From assembly GCF_000282215.1 (NCBI RefSeq), contig NZ_AKJS01000142.1, positions 1 through 64,000 of the forward strand: DNA of 64,000 nt. Reading direction: 5' to 3'. A program made the position numbers and the translations under genes. Source of the stretch: Pseudomonas sp. GM21 (GTDB lineage: Bacteria > Pseudomonadota > Gammaproteobacteria > Pseudomonadales > Pseudomonadaceae). The first letter of the stretch is position 1, and each line of letters starts with the position of its first letter. Below are positions 46,418 through 54,488 of the stretch, piece after piece. The notes below the pieces were generated by a model that saw only the letters and a list, made by a program, of their open reading frames with translations, ran no database searches and was not told where the DNA came from.

Positions 46418-47311
46418 TTAGTGGGAAGGCGAGTCCAGCAGCTTCTGCAGGTACTGACCGTAGCCGGTCTTCTTCAGAGCATCGGCTTGAGCACCCAACT
46501 GCTCGGCAGTGATCCAACCGTTGTGGTACGCAATCTCTTCCAGGCAAGCCACTTTCAGCCCTTGCCGCTGCTCAATGGTGTGCACAAAGTGACTGGCTTC
46601 AACCAGCGAATCGTGGGTACCGGTGTCCAGCCAGGCGAAGCCGCGACCGAGCATTTCGACATTCAGCGTCTTTTGCCCAAGATAGGCGCGGTTGACGTCG
46701 GTGATTTCCAGCTCTCCGCGCTCGGACGGTTTGATGCTCTTGGCAATTTCGACGACCTGGTTGTCGTAGAAATACAGCCCGGTGACCGCATAGCTGGATT
46801 TTGGCTTAAGTGGCTTCTCTTCGATGCTCAGCGCGCGCCCCGAGCCATCGAACTCAACCACACCGAAGCGCTCCGGATCGGAAACGTGATAACCGAAAAC
46901 CGTTGCCCCATGGGTTTGAGTGCTAGCAGAACGCAGATTGTCCGAGAAGTGCTGACCGTAGAAAATGTTATCGCCCAGAATCAGACAGCATGGATCTTTA
47001 CCGATGAACTCTTCGCCAATGATGAACGCCTGTGCCAGGCCATCAGGGCTAGGTTGCTCGGCGTAAGTCAGCTGGATACCATAGAGACTCCCATCCCCCA
47101 GCAGCTTGCGAAAGCTCGGCAGGTCTTCAGGGGTAGAAATGATCAAAATCTCACGCAGGCCCGCAAGCATCAGCACCGACAGCGGATAAAAGACCATCGG
47201 CTTGTCGTAGATTGGCAGCATCTGCTTCGAAACGGCGAGGGTCAACGGGTGCAAACGCGTGCCCGAGCCGCCTGCGAGGAGGATACCTTTACGATTTGTC
47301 GTGTTCATCAT
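46418..47311 (-). CDS. rmlA: Glucose-1-phosphate thymidylyltransferase
   Basis: First step of dTDP-L-rhamnose synthesis, from dTTP and glucose-1-phosphate. The 297-aa protein has GILLAGGSGTRLHPLT, the SKQMLPIYDKPM loop and LGDNIFYG, and is full length. Overlap with the rmlD stop shows an rmlB-rmlD-rmlA operon. Confidence 0.96.
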   Translation of the reverse strand: MMNTTNRKGILLAGGSGTRLHPLTLAVSKQMLPIYDKPMVFYPLSVLMLAGLREILIISTPEDLPSFRKLLGDGSLYGIQLTYAEQPSPDGLAQAFIIGEEFIGKDPCCLILGDNIFYGQHFSDNLRSASTQTHGATVFGYHVSDPERFGVVEFDGSGRALSIEEKPLKPKSSYAVTGLYFYDNQVVEIAKSIKPSERGELEITDVNRAYLGQKTLNVEMLGRGFAWLDTGTHDSLVEASHFVHTIEQRQGLKVACLEEIAYHNGWITAEQLGAQADALKKTGYGQYLQKLLDSPSH

Positions 47312-48201
47312 TTATTCAGAACTTCCATAAGCATTCGGGTTACGCCACTTTGCCAATCAGGCAAGTGCAGAGAAAAATTGTCACGCAGCTTCTGAGTATT
47401 CAAACGCGAATTCAGAGGTCGACGCGCAAGTGTTGGGTAGGCCGTGGTGTCGATCGGATTGATTGCCGTCACCGCCAGTTGTTCGCCATGGCTGCGGGCG
47501 AATTCGATCACATGACTAGCATAGCCGTGCCATGACACGTCGCCACTGGCCGCCAAGTGATACAGGCCTTCGAGTTCTGGATGCTGTATGACTTTCTGAA
47601 TGGCCTGGGCCGTTACGTCTGCGATCAGATCCGCACCGGTGGGTGCGCCGATCTGGTCTGCGATGACACTAAGGGCTTCCCGATCCTTGGCAAGACGCAA
47701 CATGGCCTTGGCAAAGTTGTTGCCGCGCGCGCCGTAGACCCAACTGGTGCGAAAGATCAGGTGTTTGCAGCCCGAAGCGGTAATGGCCTGCTCGCCAGCG
47801 AGCTTGCTCGCACCGTAATGATTCACTGGCGCAACCGCTTCATCCTCTTGCCATGGCTTTTGCCCGCTGCCGCTGAACACGTAGTCCGTCGAGTAGTGAA
47901 TCAGCCAGGCATGAAGGGACAATGCTTCCTCGGCCAGAACCTGGCTCGCCAGTGCATTTACGCGAGTTGCAAGTTCAGGCTCTGATTCAGCTTTGTCCAC
48001 CGCGGTGTAAGCTGCAGCGTTGACGATGACGTCGGGATTGACCTTACGAATCGTTGCGCACAGTGAGTCAAGTTCGGACAAGTCGCCACACAGCCCATAG
48101 ACCGTTTGACGGTCAAGAGCAATTACCTCTCCGAGTGGTGCAAGGGAGCGCTGTAGCTCCCAGCCGACCTGGCCGTTCTTTCCAAGCAGAAGGATTTTCA
48201 T
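47308..48201 (-). CDS. rmlD: dTDP-4-dehydrorhamnose reductase
   Basis: Last step of dTDP-L-rhamnose synthesis. The 297-aa SDR has LLGKNGQVGWEL, the STDYVFSG motif and catalytic YGASKLAGE. It overlaps rmlB and rmlA by 4 nt each. Confidence 0.95.
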   Translation of the reverse strand: MKILLLGKNGQVGWELQRSLAPLGEVIALDRQTVYGLCGDLSELDSLCATIRKVNPDVIVNAAAYTAVDKAESEPELATRVNALASQVLAEEALSLHAWLIHYSTDYVFSGSGQKPWQEDEAVAPVNHYGASKLAGEQAITASGCKHLIFRTSWVYGARGNNFAKAMLRLAKDREALSVIADQIGAPTGADLIADVTAQAIQKVIQHPELEGLYHLAASGDVSWHGYASHVIEFARSHGEQLAVTAINPIDTTAYPTLARRPLNSRLNTQKLRDNFSLHLPDWQSGVTRMLMEVLNK

Positions 48202-49274
48202 GCTTCGCTTGAGCGGTCGGCGTAGTTTTTATCAATCCACTGTTGATAGCTGCCGCTTTTCACGTGAGCAACCCATTCAGTGTTCTCGAGGTACCACTCG
48301 ACGGTTTTGCGAATGCCAGTCTCGAACGTTTCTTCAGGAACCCAACCCAACTCGCGCTGGATTTTGCTGGCATCAATTGCGTAACGCTGGTCGTGGCCTG
48401 GGCGATCTTTAACGTAAGTGATCAAGCTGGCGTGGGGCCGATGCATGGAGTCCGGACGCAGCTCATCAAGCAAGGCGCAAAGGGTGTGCACCACTTCAAT
48501 ATTCTGCTTTTCGTTGTGACCGCCAATGTTGTAGGTCCCGCCGATCACGCCTTTGATCACGACCTGATAGAGCGCACGGGCGTGGTCTTCAACGTAGAGC
48601 CAGTCACGCACCTGGTTACCCTTGCCGTAAACCGGCAGCGGCTTACCTTCCAGCGCATTGAGAATGATCAGCGGGATCAGCTTCTCAGGGAAATGGCATG
48701 GGCCGTAGTTGTTCGAGCAATTGGTGACTAGGGTTGGCAAGCCATACGTACGGCTCCAGGCACGAACCAGGTGATCTGAACTGGCTTTACTGGCCGAATA
48801 CGGCGAGCTTGGCTGGTAAGGCGTGGTTTCGGTGAAGAGGTCTTCCGGCCCCTCTAGGTCGCCGTAGACTTCGTCGGTCGAAATATGATGGAAGCGGAAG
48901 TTGGCTTTCCGCTCATCATCCATGGCACTCCAATAGTGGCGAGCAGCCTCTAACAAAGTGTAAGTGCCGATGATGTTGGTCTGGATGAACTCGGAAGGGC
49001 CGGAGATCGAGCGATCGACGTGGGATTCAGCCGCCAGGTGCATGATCGTATCGGGCCGGTGCTCGCGCAGGACGCGATCCACCTGATCCCGGTCGCAGAT
49101 ATCCACTCGCTCGAAAACATAGCGCTCACTTTGAGCCGCTTCTGCCACAGACTCGAGGTTGCCAGCGTAAGTAAGCTTATCGAGGTTGATTACGGAATCT
49201 GCAGTATTGGAGATGATGTGGCGAATGACTGCTGAACCAATAAATCCAGCGCCGCCGGTTACTAGAATTTTCAC
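48198..49274 (-). CDS. rmlB: dTDP-glucose 4,6-dehydratase
   Basis: Second step of dTDP-rhamnose synthesis. The 358-aa extended SDR has TGGAGFIGSAV, the STDEVYGDL motif and catalytic YSASKASSDH, and is complete. It heads the minus-strand rmlBDA operon; its promoter must lie in 49275-49600. A damaged second copy lies just upstream on the opposite strand. Confidence 0.96.
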   Translation of the reverse strand: MKILVTGGAGFIGSAVIRHIISNTADSVINLDKLTYAGNLESVAEAAQSERYVFERVDICDRDQVDRVLREHRPDTIMHLAAESHVDRSISGPSEFIQTNIIGTYTLLEAARHYWSAMDDERKANFRFHHISTDEVYGDLEGPEDLFTETTPYQPSSPYSASKASSDHLVRAWSRTYGLPTLVTNCSNNYGPCHFPEKLIPLIILNALEGKPLPVYGKGNQVRDWLYVEDHARALYQVVIKGVIGGTYNIGGHNEKQNIEVVHTLCALLDELRPDSMHRPHASLITYVKDRPGHDQRYAIDASKIQRELGWVPEETFETGIRKTVEWYLENTEWVAHVKSGSYQQWIDKNYADRSSEA

Positions 49275-49626
49275 GCGAAAGCCATACCCTTGAGTTGCTG
49301 ACAGGGCTGCACACCGAGCGCTGTCTAATCCATGAATACAAAAGTTACCATATTAGCCGTAGCTTCTGACGAGTGATCCCTCCGTACCGATATAGAGACC
49401 CCCTATGGAATCTCCGGCTATTCAGACAGACGCGGCATTTTATATGATTAAAGAAGGATTTACTCACGGGCATAGACAAACAACGCGTAAAAAATTCGAT
49501 GTGCACACCCTGCCTTTGTCGCAATCAGCGCCAAGCGCTTGCGTCGCGCTCGTGCGGTGCGACTGACGAACCAGCCGATCAACGGCCCAATCAGCATCCC
49601 TATCAACAACGCCACCTGCACACTAT
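49275..49626. other. Promoter region of rmlBDA and remnant DNA
   Basis: The first 200 bp are AT-rich and probably hold the rmlBDA promoter. At about 49520-49620 the minus strand encodes a short hydrophobic stretch (VALLIGMLIGPLIGWFVSR followed by Arg/Lys), without start or stop context. It may be a fragment of a membrane-protein gene cut by the same rearrangement that damaged the rmlB relic. Confidence 0.4.
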
Positions 49627-49911
49627 GCCCGCCATCTGATCCAGCACACCGAACACGAAGTGCTCAATTTGGACAAGCTGACCTACGCTGGCAATCTGGA
49701 GTCACTGACCAGCATCGCGACCGATACCCGCTATAAGTTCGTGCAGGCCGATATCGTCGATCGCTGGGTTCCCGAAGATACCTTCGAAAGCGGGCTGCGC
49801 AAAACCGTCGAGTGGTACCTGGACAACCTGGAGTGGTGCCAACAGGTCCAGGACGGCAGCTATCAAGGCGAACGCCTGGGTTTCACTGATTTCAAAGATC
49901 TGATTGCCTGA
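49627..49911 (+). pseudogene. rmlB relic with internal deletion
   Basis: In one frame, ARHLIQHTEHEVLNLDKLTYAGNLESL...FVQADIVDR (the N-terminal part of RmlB lacking its first 20 residues) is joined directly to WVPEDTFESGLRKTVEWYLDN, the RmlB C terminus. About 240 central residues, including the catalytic YxxxK, are missing. It points toward rmlC, so it is the remnant of an older plus-strand rmlB-rmlC order. Confidence 0.9.
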
Positions 49912-49994
49912 TCAAGACGTTGTTCTAATATGTCCGTTTTTTTGGCCAATACCGGCCACGGCTATTACCCGTTCACTATCGCTGGAGAAAACCA

Positions 49995-50540
49995 ATGAAT
50001 GTAGCCACCACCGACCTGCCCGGTGTTCTGATCATCGAACCCAAGGTATTTGGTGACGAGCGCGGCTTCTTCTATGAAAGCTTCAATGCCAAAGCTTTCG
50101 AGAAGGCGACCGGCCTGAACACGCAATTTGTTCAGGACAATCACTCCCGCTCGCAAAAAGGTGTGCTGCGCGGTTTGCACTACCAACTGGAAAACACTCA
50201 GGGAAAGCTGGTGCGGGTCATCGCCGGTGAAGTACTCGACGTCGCAGTGGACATCCGCCGCAGCTCGCCGCATTTCGGCCATTGGGTTGCGGTGCGTTTG
50301 TCGGCTGAAAACCATCGCCAGCTCTGGGTCCCGGAAGGCTTCGCCCACGGTTTCGTCGTGCTGAGCGACTTCGCGGATTTTCTCTACAAAACCACCGACT
50401 ACTACACGCCATCGGCCGAGCGCTGCGTTCGCTGGAACGACCCGACACTGGCCATCGACTGGCAGCTCAGTGAAACGCCACAGCTTTCGGCCAAGGACCA
50501 GACAGGCAAAACCCTGCAAGAGGCCGATCTGTTCCCGTGA
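49995..50540 (+). CDS. rmlC: dTDP-4-dehydrorhamnose 3,5-epimerase
   Basis: Third step of dTDP-rhamnose synthesis. The 181-aa cupin has the catalytic His in VLRGLHYQLE, RVIAGEVLDVAVDIR and the C-terminal NDPTLAIDW. It completes the pathway with the minus-strand rmlB, rmlD and rmlA. GGAG precedes the ATG by 9 nt. Confidence 0.96.
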   Translation: MNVATTDLPGVLIIEPKVFGDERGFFYESFNAKAFEKATGLNTQFVQDNHSRSQKGVLRGLHYQLENTQGKLVRVIAGEVLDVAVDIRRSSPHFGHWVAVRLSAENHRQLWVPEGFAHGFVVLSDFADFLYKTTDYYTPSAERCVRWNDPTLAIDWQLSETPQLSAKDQTGKTLQEADLFP

Positions 50541-50587
50541 GCGTTCTCGGGCGGTCGCGGCTAGACATAATGCGCCTGCATCCAACT

Positions 50588-50680
50588 CTACCGGGCGGCG
50601 AGGCCGTCGATGGATTTTCGAAAGTCCACGAGTTTGGGGTAGAGGTACACTTTTTCAACTTTGGCGTCGGGACGCATCAT
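50588..50680 (-). pseudogene. IS66-family tnpB 5' fragment
   Basis: A 30-codon fragment starting MMRPDAKVEKVYLYPK and continuing DFRKSIDGLAA is the N terminus of the IS66 TnpB (Orf2) protein. The frame stops at 50588; a one-frame shift would give VELD, after which similarity ends. No other IS66 gene is recognisable nearby. Confidence 0.8.
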
Positions 50681-50929
50681 GGTTGCGGGATCCTGAAAGA
50701 GATCGGGAACACAGCACCAGGCTTCAATTCGCTGCGTTGAATGTGTGCTCGGTGGATCGCTTACAAAGCATCCGTCCTGATGATCTCCTGCGCGGAGCGC
50801 CTTGGTCTCCAAATTGCTGAAACGAAACCACGCGGGTGTGATATCGAGTGAGGTATACAAGCCACTGAAGAAAGATATCGGATCGCTCTTCAGCCTCACA
50901 CTGATAGAGAGCCTACAGCAAGTAGGCTC
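50681..50929. other. Junction DNA between IS66 scar and Gp2-like gene
   Basis: No gene supported. A perfect hairpin GAGAGCCTAC/GTAGGCTCTC (50907-50931, 5-nt loop) ends inside the stop codon of the minus-strand Gp2-like gene and may terminate its transcript, though no clear T-run follows. Confidence 0.45.
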
Positions 50930-52141
50930 TCAAATACTGGCCGGCTCCATCGGTGGGAGCGTCAGCATAGGAAGCCGTGAGTTGGGTACCTTGGGTTTCG
51001 TCTCCCCACGCGCAGCCTTTTTCCCCACAAGAGCAGAGGTACTGAACAATCGTGCGCGCGGCTCAAGATTTACGCACATTATGAAGTTTGCAAACGCAAG
51101 ATACTCCAAATACTCCCTGAAAAGCTTGGCATTATTGCGTGCAACACTTCCATCAGAGGGGAGCATAGAGGCGCCTTGCCTGCTCGGACCATAACGACCT
51201 TTTCCTGATATGTAACGCAAACCGTAACCAACATCCTGCTGAAAGATTGGGAACGTATCGTAGCATCCTTGGACACCTTGCCGCCGCGCCAAGTCCTTCC
51301 AAAGGTTACCCAAGTAATGCACCAGATAATGGTCAGTCCGTGCAAAACTTACATCAACAAAGAAAATGCAGTGGCAATACAAGCCCCGACCTCGACTAAG
51401 ACGAGAAAAATTCATATACCCCGATACACCATGCCACTCCGAAGACGTCTTGGAAATCGTGTTTGCAAACTTTCCAAAAAGCTTGGCTAGCACATCATGC
51501 ACATGATTTAACTGCCCATCAAAATCCACCAGGCCGCTCAGATAAAAATTAATTTTTAAAATCCGAGCAGCATCACTACGCACCATCTGTGCCGCGTGAG
51601 AAATACACTTATCAATGCATCGATTGGCTTTCTCTAAACGGACTCGAATTTTCTGTTTGAAAGCAAACAGGGAAAAGCAATCAGCCAATTTATAGAGAAA
51701 GTCAGAATTCACTCGATGGTCATGAGCGTTCGTAACCTTCTTGAATACGGGAGGAAAGCCAACCACATTAACCCCCGCACTAATGGCTGCCGAATAAAAG
51801 GCAGACAAGAGTGGATTATAGTCAAACTGCGGGTTGGGGGGCAGAATCCAACCTTTCCCTAGGAATCCAGAAAGAGACTTAACTTCATTATCAACAAACA
51901 TTCCTTCCCACTCATGCCCTGAGAGAGATCGCCTCAATCGAAAGTCAGTCAACTTAAACACTGTAAAGCACATCATATTTGCCAAACCGATAAACTCAGT
52001 AGTGATTTTTTGAGCAGAAGAATCAAATCCAAGCTCACGGCACCTATCCGCCTCTGCATATTCAAAAGCTAGAGCATGCAAGTGCCGAAATACAAACGAC
52101 TCGTTGAGATCTCGTATTGAGAGTTGAGAATCCATAATCAT
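50930..52141 (-). CDS. Gp2-like (DUF3296-type) protein with degenerate HUH-like site
   Basis: 403-aa protein sharing the layout of the Gp2-like protein at 22159: KINFYLSGLVDF, GYMNFSRLSRGRG, CHCIFFVDV and LGNLWKDLARRQGVQ appear in the same order and spacing. The His-x-His of the relative is Cys-His-Cys here, so a metal-dependent nickase function is doubtful. It lies in a minus-strand group with the AlpA fusion (16 bp upstream) and integrase. Family call is by pattern only. Confidence 0.55.
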   Translation of the reverse strand: MIMDSQLSIRDLNESFVFRHLHALAFEYAEADRCRELGFDSSAQKITTEFIGLANMMCFTVFKLTDFRLRRSLSGHEWEGMFVDNEVKSLSGFLGKGWILPPNPQFDYNPLLSAFYSAAISAGVNVVGFPPVFKKVTNAHDHRVNSDFLYKLADCFSLFAFKQKIRVRLEKANRCIDKCISHAAQMVRSDAARILKINFYLSGLVDFDGQLNHVHDVLAKLFGKFANTISKTSSEWHGVSGYMNFSRLSRGRGLYCHCIFFVDVSFARTDHYLVHYLGNLWKDLARRQGVQGCYDTFPIFQQDVGYGLRYISGKGRYGPSRQGASMLPSDGSVARNNAKLFREYLEYLAFANFIMCVNLEPRARLFSTSALVGKKAARGETKPKVPNSRLPMLTLPPMEPASI

Positions 52142-52157
52142 CTCCTGCAGAACTTCA

Positions 52158-53093
52158 TCATGCTTTCAGTTTGCGGGAAGCAATCCAGCCCCTGATCTCC
52201 GACTCACGCCAGCGCACTGCCGTCGATCCAGTATCGATTGGCCTCGGAAAGGTTGGGTCGTAACCTTTATTTTGCGAACTCCGGAGATTATTGATCTTAG
52301 AGCGACTAAAACTCATTATCTCTATCAAGTCTTTCATGCTTAGCAGCCTGTCAGACTCGCCATACGAGGTTTGCAGCGTCGGCACCTCCGTCACTGCCGC
52401 CACTATTGCCTCCTCCGAAGAAGATGAAAGAGAGACGACTACATTAGTTTGAACGACGCTCTCTGCTGCCAAACTTAGAGCTGAGACGAGCTTAGCTACG
52501 CCATCCGAAGTAATACACAATTCCTGCGTCGTGATTGAAATATAAGACGGCGCGCTATAATAAAAACTTAGCCACGCGAGCTCAGGAGAACTCCCTGCTG
52601 GGTAGGCGCCAAAGCACCATTGCACAGAATCGTCAAAGCCAGCCAATTTGTAACCCGGATTACTGTCCGGCTTGACCAAGCTATAATCCCCACCACCATC
52701 CACGCCTATTCCACAATCAAAAACCTGCTGCGAAACAGAAAAATTCTGGCCATTCCTCAAGGCTTTCAACATTTGCTTAACACACAGTTTGCTCACTCGT
52801 AGCAGGCGTATTTTTTCGGGTAATGCATGCGGCACACTGATAGCAGGCCGCGCCTCAACCGAGGCAAACTCAGAATAAGCAAGCAGGTAAGTTGGAATAT
52901 CCAGTTTCGTTGTGGCCGCATCAATGCAATACACATCAAAGTGAGCACCGACATCCACAAACAAGTCCATGACGCCATGCTCGGCAAACCCTAGCATCTT
53001 GTCAAAATGCAGACCGTGTTCAGCCATTACACTCACTAGGCTAACCACCCCCAAAGCCGAACCGACCGCCACCCCATCAATACGCACAACCAT
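52158..53093 (-). CDS. AlpA-type DNA-binding domain fused to an unknown N-terminal region
   Basis: 311-aa protein. The last 70 residues form an AlpA/excisionase-like winged helix: LLSMKDLIEIMSFSRSKINNL, then DPTFPRPIDTG and WRESEIRGWIASR. AlpA proteins regulate or assist excision next to P4-type integrases, which fits its place 15 bp downstream of int. The first 235 residues resemble nothing I know (VDGGGDYSLVKPDS, FDDSVQWCFGAYPAG). Typical AlpA proteins are only 60-90 aa, so this is an unusual fusion. Confidence 0.7.
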   Translation of the reverse strand: MVVRIDGVAVGSALGVVSLVSVMAEHGLHFDKMLGFAEHGVMDLFVDVGAHFDVYCIDAATTKLDIPTYLLAYSEFASVEARPAISVPHALPEKIRLLRVSKLCVKQMLKALRNGQNFSVSQQVFDCGIGVDGGGDYSLVKPDSNPGYKLAGFDDSVQWCFGAYPAGSSPELAWLSFYYSAPSYISITTQELCITSDGVAKLVSALSLAAESVVQTNVVVSLSSSSEEAIVAAVTEVPTLQTSYGESDRLLSMKDLIEIMSFSRSKINNLRSSQNKGYDPTFPRPIDTGSTAVRWRESEIRGWIASRKLKA

Positions 53094-53108
53094 CGATTAC
53101 CAGACCAT

Positions 53109-54308
53109 TCAAACAAGTTGATTTTTAGTAACGGACTCGACCATATGCGCCCAGTCTTGCATCATTTTTTTACGTTCAATCATATATTCAGCCTGGTTGT
53201 AGCTGGCTCTAACTTTATTTCTATCCTTATGCGCCAACTGCCTCTCAATTACATCCGCGCGATAACCCATTTCGTTCAGAATGGTCGATGCCGTAGCTCG
53301 AAAAGCATGTGCAGAAACATCCATTGTGCCTTCTCCGTTGAGTTTCATTCTCTCAAGAGCTCTATTGAGAGTAGTGATGGTCATGCACTCAGCCGGCCGT
53401 CTGTGGTTCGGAAACAACTGCCGCTGTGCTCCCGAGATAGCCTTCAGTTGATCAAGCAGCAGCATTACCTGAGTGGAAAGCGGAACAATGTGCATCTCGC
53501 GCATTTTCATGCGTTCAGCTGGGATGCGCCACTCCGCACGCTTAAAGTCGAACTCATTCCACTCCGCCTGCCTCAGCTCTCCAGGCCTGACGAAGGTCAG
53601 CAGAAGCAGCTTCAATGCAATCACGGTCGCCTTACTTCCACCATAGCCATTCGCGACCTCGACGAGCTGCAAAACCTGCTCACGGGTCAACGGGCGTCTG
53701 TGTTGTACCCTTGGCCGGGTAACGATCCCTTTCAGCGCCGCAGCCGGGTCATGATCAGCCCTAAGGGTAGCAACGCCGTATCTGTAGACTGCCGATAACC
53801 ACTGCCGTACCAGAAGCGCCACTGTCGGCGCACCACGGTCATCCACTCGCTTGACGATAGCAAGCAGCTGCGCCGCCGTGACCTTGCGCATGGCCTGCTC
53901 GCCAATGAACGGATAAATATCATTATCGAAAGCGGTCTGCACTTGCTTCAAGTAATACGCACTCCAGACTGCCTTCCGCTTATCTATCCACTCCTCCGCC
54001 ACCGTTTTGACAGTATTTGCATTTTCTGCCTGCCGGAGCGCCTGTTCGGCCTTGCGCTGCTGAGCAGGATGAATGCCCTGAGCTACCAAAGTCCTTGCCG
54101 CATCCTTCGCTTTACGTGCCTCCGCGAGGCTGACATCGGGGTAACGCCCAATAGCGAAGACGTTCTCCTTGCCATGTATGCGGTACTTCAATCGCCACAG
54201 TTTCGATCCGCTGGCTCCCACCAAAAGAAAGAGTCCCTCTGAATCAGTCAGTTTGTAGGCTTTTGATTCAGGCTTGGCGGTACGAGCTTTGATGTCGGTA
54301 AGTGGCAT
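53109..54308 (-). CDS. P4-type tyrosine integrase
   Basis: 399-aa site-specific recombinase. It has an N-terminal DUF4102 arm-binding domain (PLTDIKARTAKPESKAYKL, GRYPDVSLAEAR), a central SAM-like core-binding domain, and a C-terminal catalytic domain with Arg241 (TFVRPGEL), His334-x-x-Arg337 (HAFR), His360 (HKDRN) and Tyr370. All catalytic residues are present, so the enzyme should be active. It lies about 160 bp inside attR. Its natural target here is the start of trpG, not a tRNA gene. Confidence 0.95.
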   Translation of the reverse strand: MPLTDIKARTAKPESKAYKLTDSEGLFLLVGASGSKLWRLKYRIHGKENVFAIGRYPDVSLAEARKAKDAARTLVAQGIHPAQQRKAEQALRQAENANTVKTVAEEWIDKRKAVWSAYYLKQVQTAFDNDIYPFIGEQAMRKVTAAQLLAIVKRVDDRGAPTVALLVRQWLSAVYRYGVATLRADHDPAAALKGIVTRPRVQHRRPLTREQVLQLVEVANGYGGSKATVIALKLLLLTFVRPGELRQAEWNEFDFKRAEWRIPAERMKMREMHIVPLSTQVMLLLDQLKAISGAQRQLFPNHRRPAECMTITTLNRALERMKLNGEGTMDVSAHAFRATASTILNEMGYRADVIERQLAHKDRNKVRASYNQAEYMIERKKMMQDWAHMVESVTKNQLV

Positions 54309-54333
54309 GCGGGTTCAATCAAGGTGGTGGCTC

Positions 54334-54356
54334 GTACCACCAACCGTACCCCCAAT
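54334..54356. promoter_or_regulatory. Probable integrase arm-type sites, right end
   Basis: GTACCACCAACCGTACCCCCAA carries two GTACC boxes in the same orientation and spacing style as 14965-14990 at the left end. It lies just upstream of int, so integrase binding here could also autoregulate it (inference). Confidence 0.5.
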
Positions 54357-54401
54357 TAATTTGGCTGGCAATGTACAAGGCAGTACTCAATAAACACGAA
54401 A

Positions 54402-54418
54402 GCCCCGCTGCACGGGGC
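54402..54418 (-). terminator. Terminator between attR and the integrase
   Basis: GCCCCG (54402-54407) and CGGGGC (54413-54418) form a 6-bp stem. Read on the minus strand it is followed by TTTCGTGTTTATTG. It would stop transcripts entering the island from the trp leader before they reach int. Confidence 0.7.
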
Positions 54419-54468
54419 CTCAAATAAAACTTAAAGACCTGAAAAACTAAAAAAGATCAAGATGTCAA

Positions 54469-54488
54469 TTATCGATCATCAGCAACAT
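54469..54488. other. attR: right attachment site of the island
   Basis: Exact copy of the 20 bases at 14891-14910, the start of trpG. Minus-strand reading gives ATGTTGCTGATGATCGATAA here, then diverges into island DNA. The DNA beyond 54488 is the original upstream region of trpG. Confidence 0.92.

Larger units (their letters stand above)
14891..54488. mobile_element. Integrative genomic island in the 5' end of trpG, carrying a surface-polysaccharide locus
   Basis: About 39.6 kb between two exact 20-bp repeats. It has a P4-type integrase at the right edge, integrase-type arm sites just inside both ends, phage/plasmid-like genes at both margins, and a 26-kb polysaccharide cluster in the middle. 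Joining the flanks restores a continuous trp leader-trpGDC operon, with estA and trpE beyond it. No conjugation, capsid or replication gene set is complete, so it is probably a satellite-type element that needs help to move. IS scars and pseudogenes show internal decay. Confidence 0.88.

Noticed and set aside
14891..54488. Island considered as an R/F-pyocin or complete prophage, as known between trpE and trpG in P. aeruginosa
   Set aside because: No tail, capsid, lysis or packaging genes are visible; the content is polysaccharide synthesis with satellite-type genes.
54309..54488. tRNA gene as the integration target
   Set aside because: No cloverleaf-like sequence lies at either end; the repeated bases are the start of trpG.
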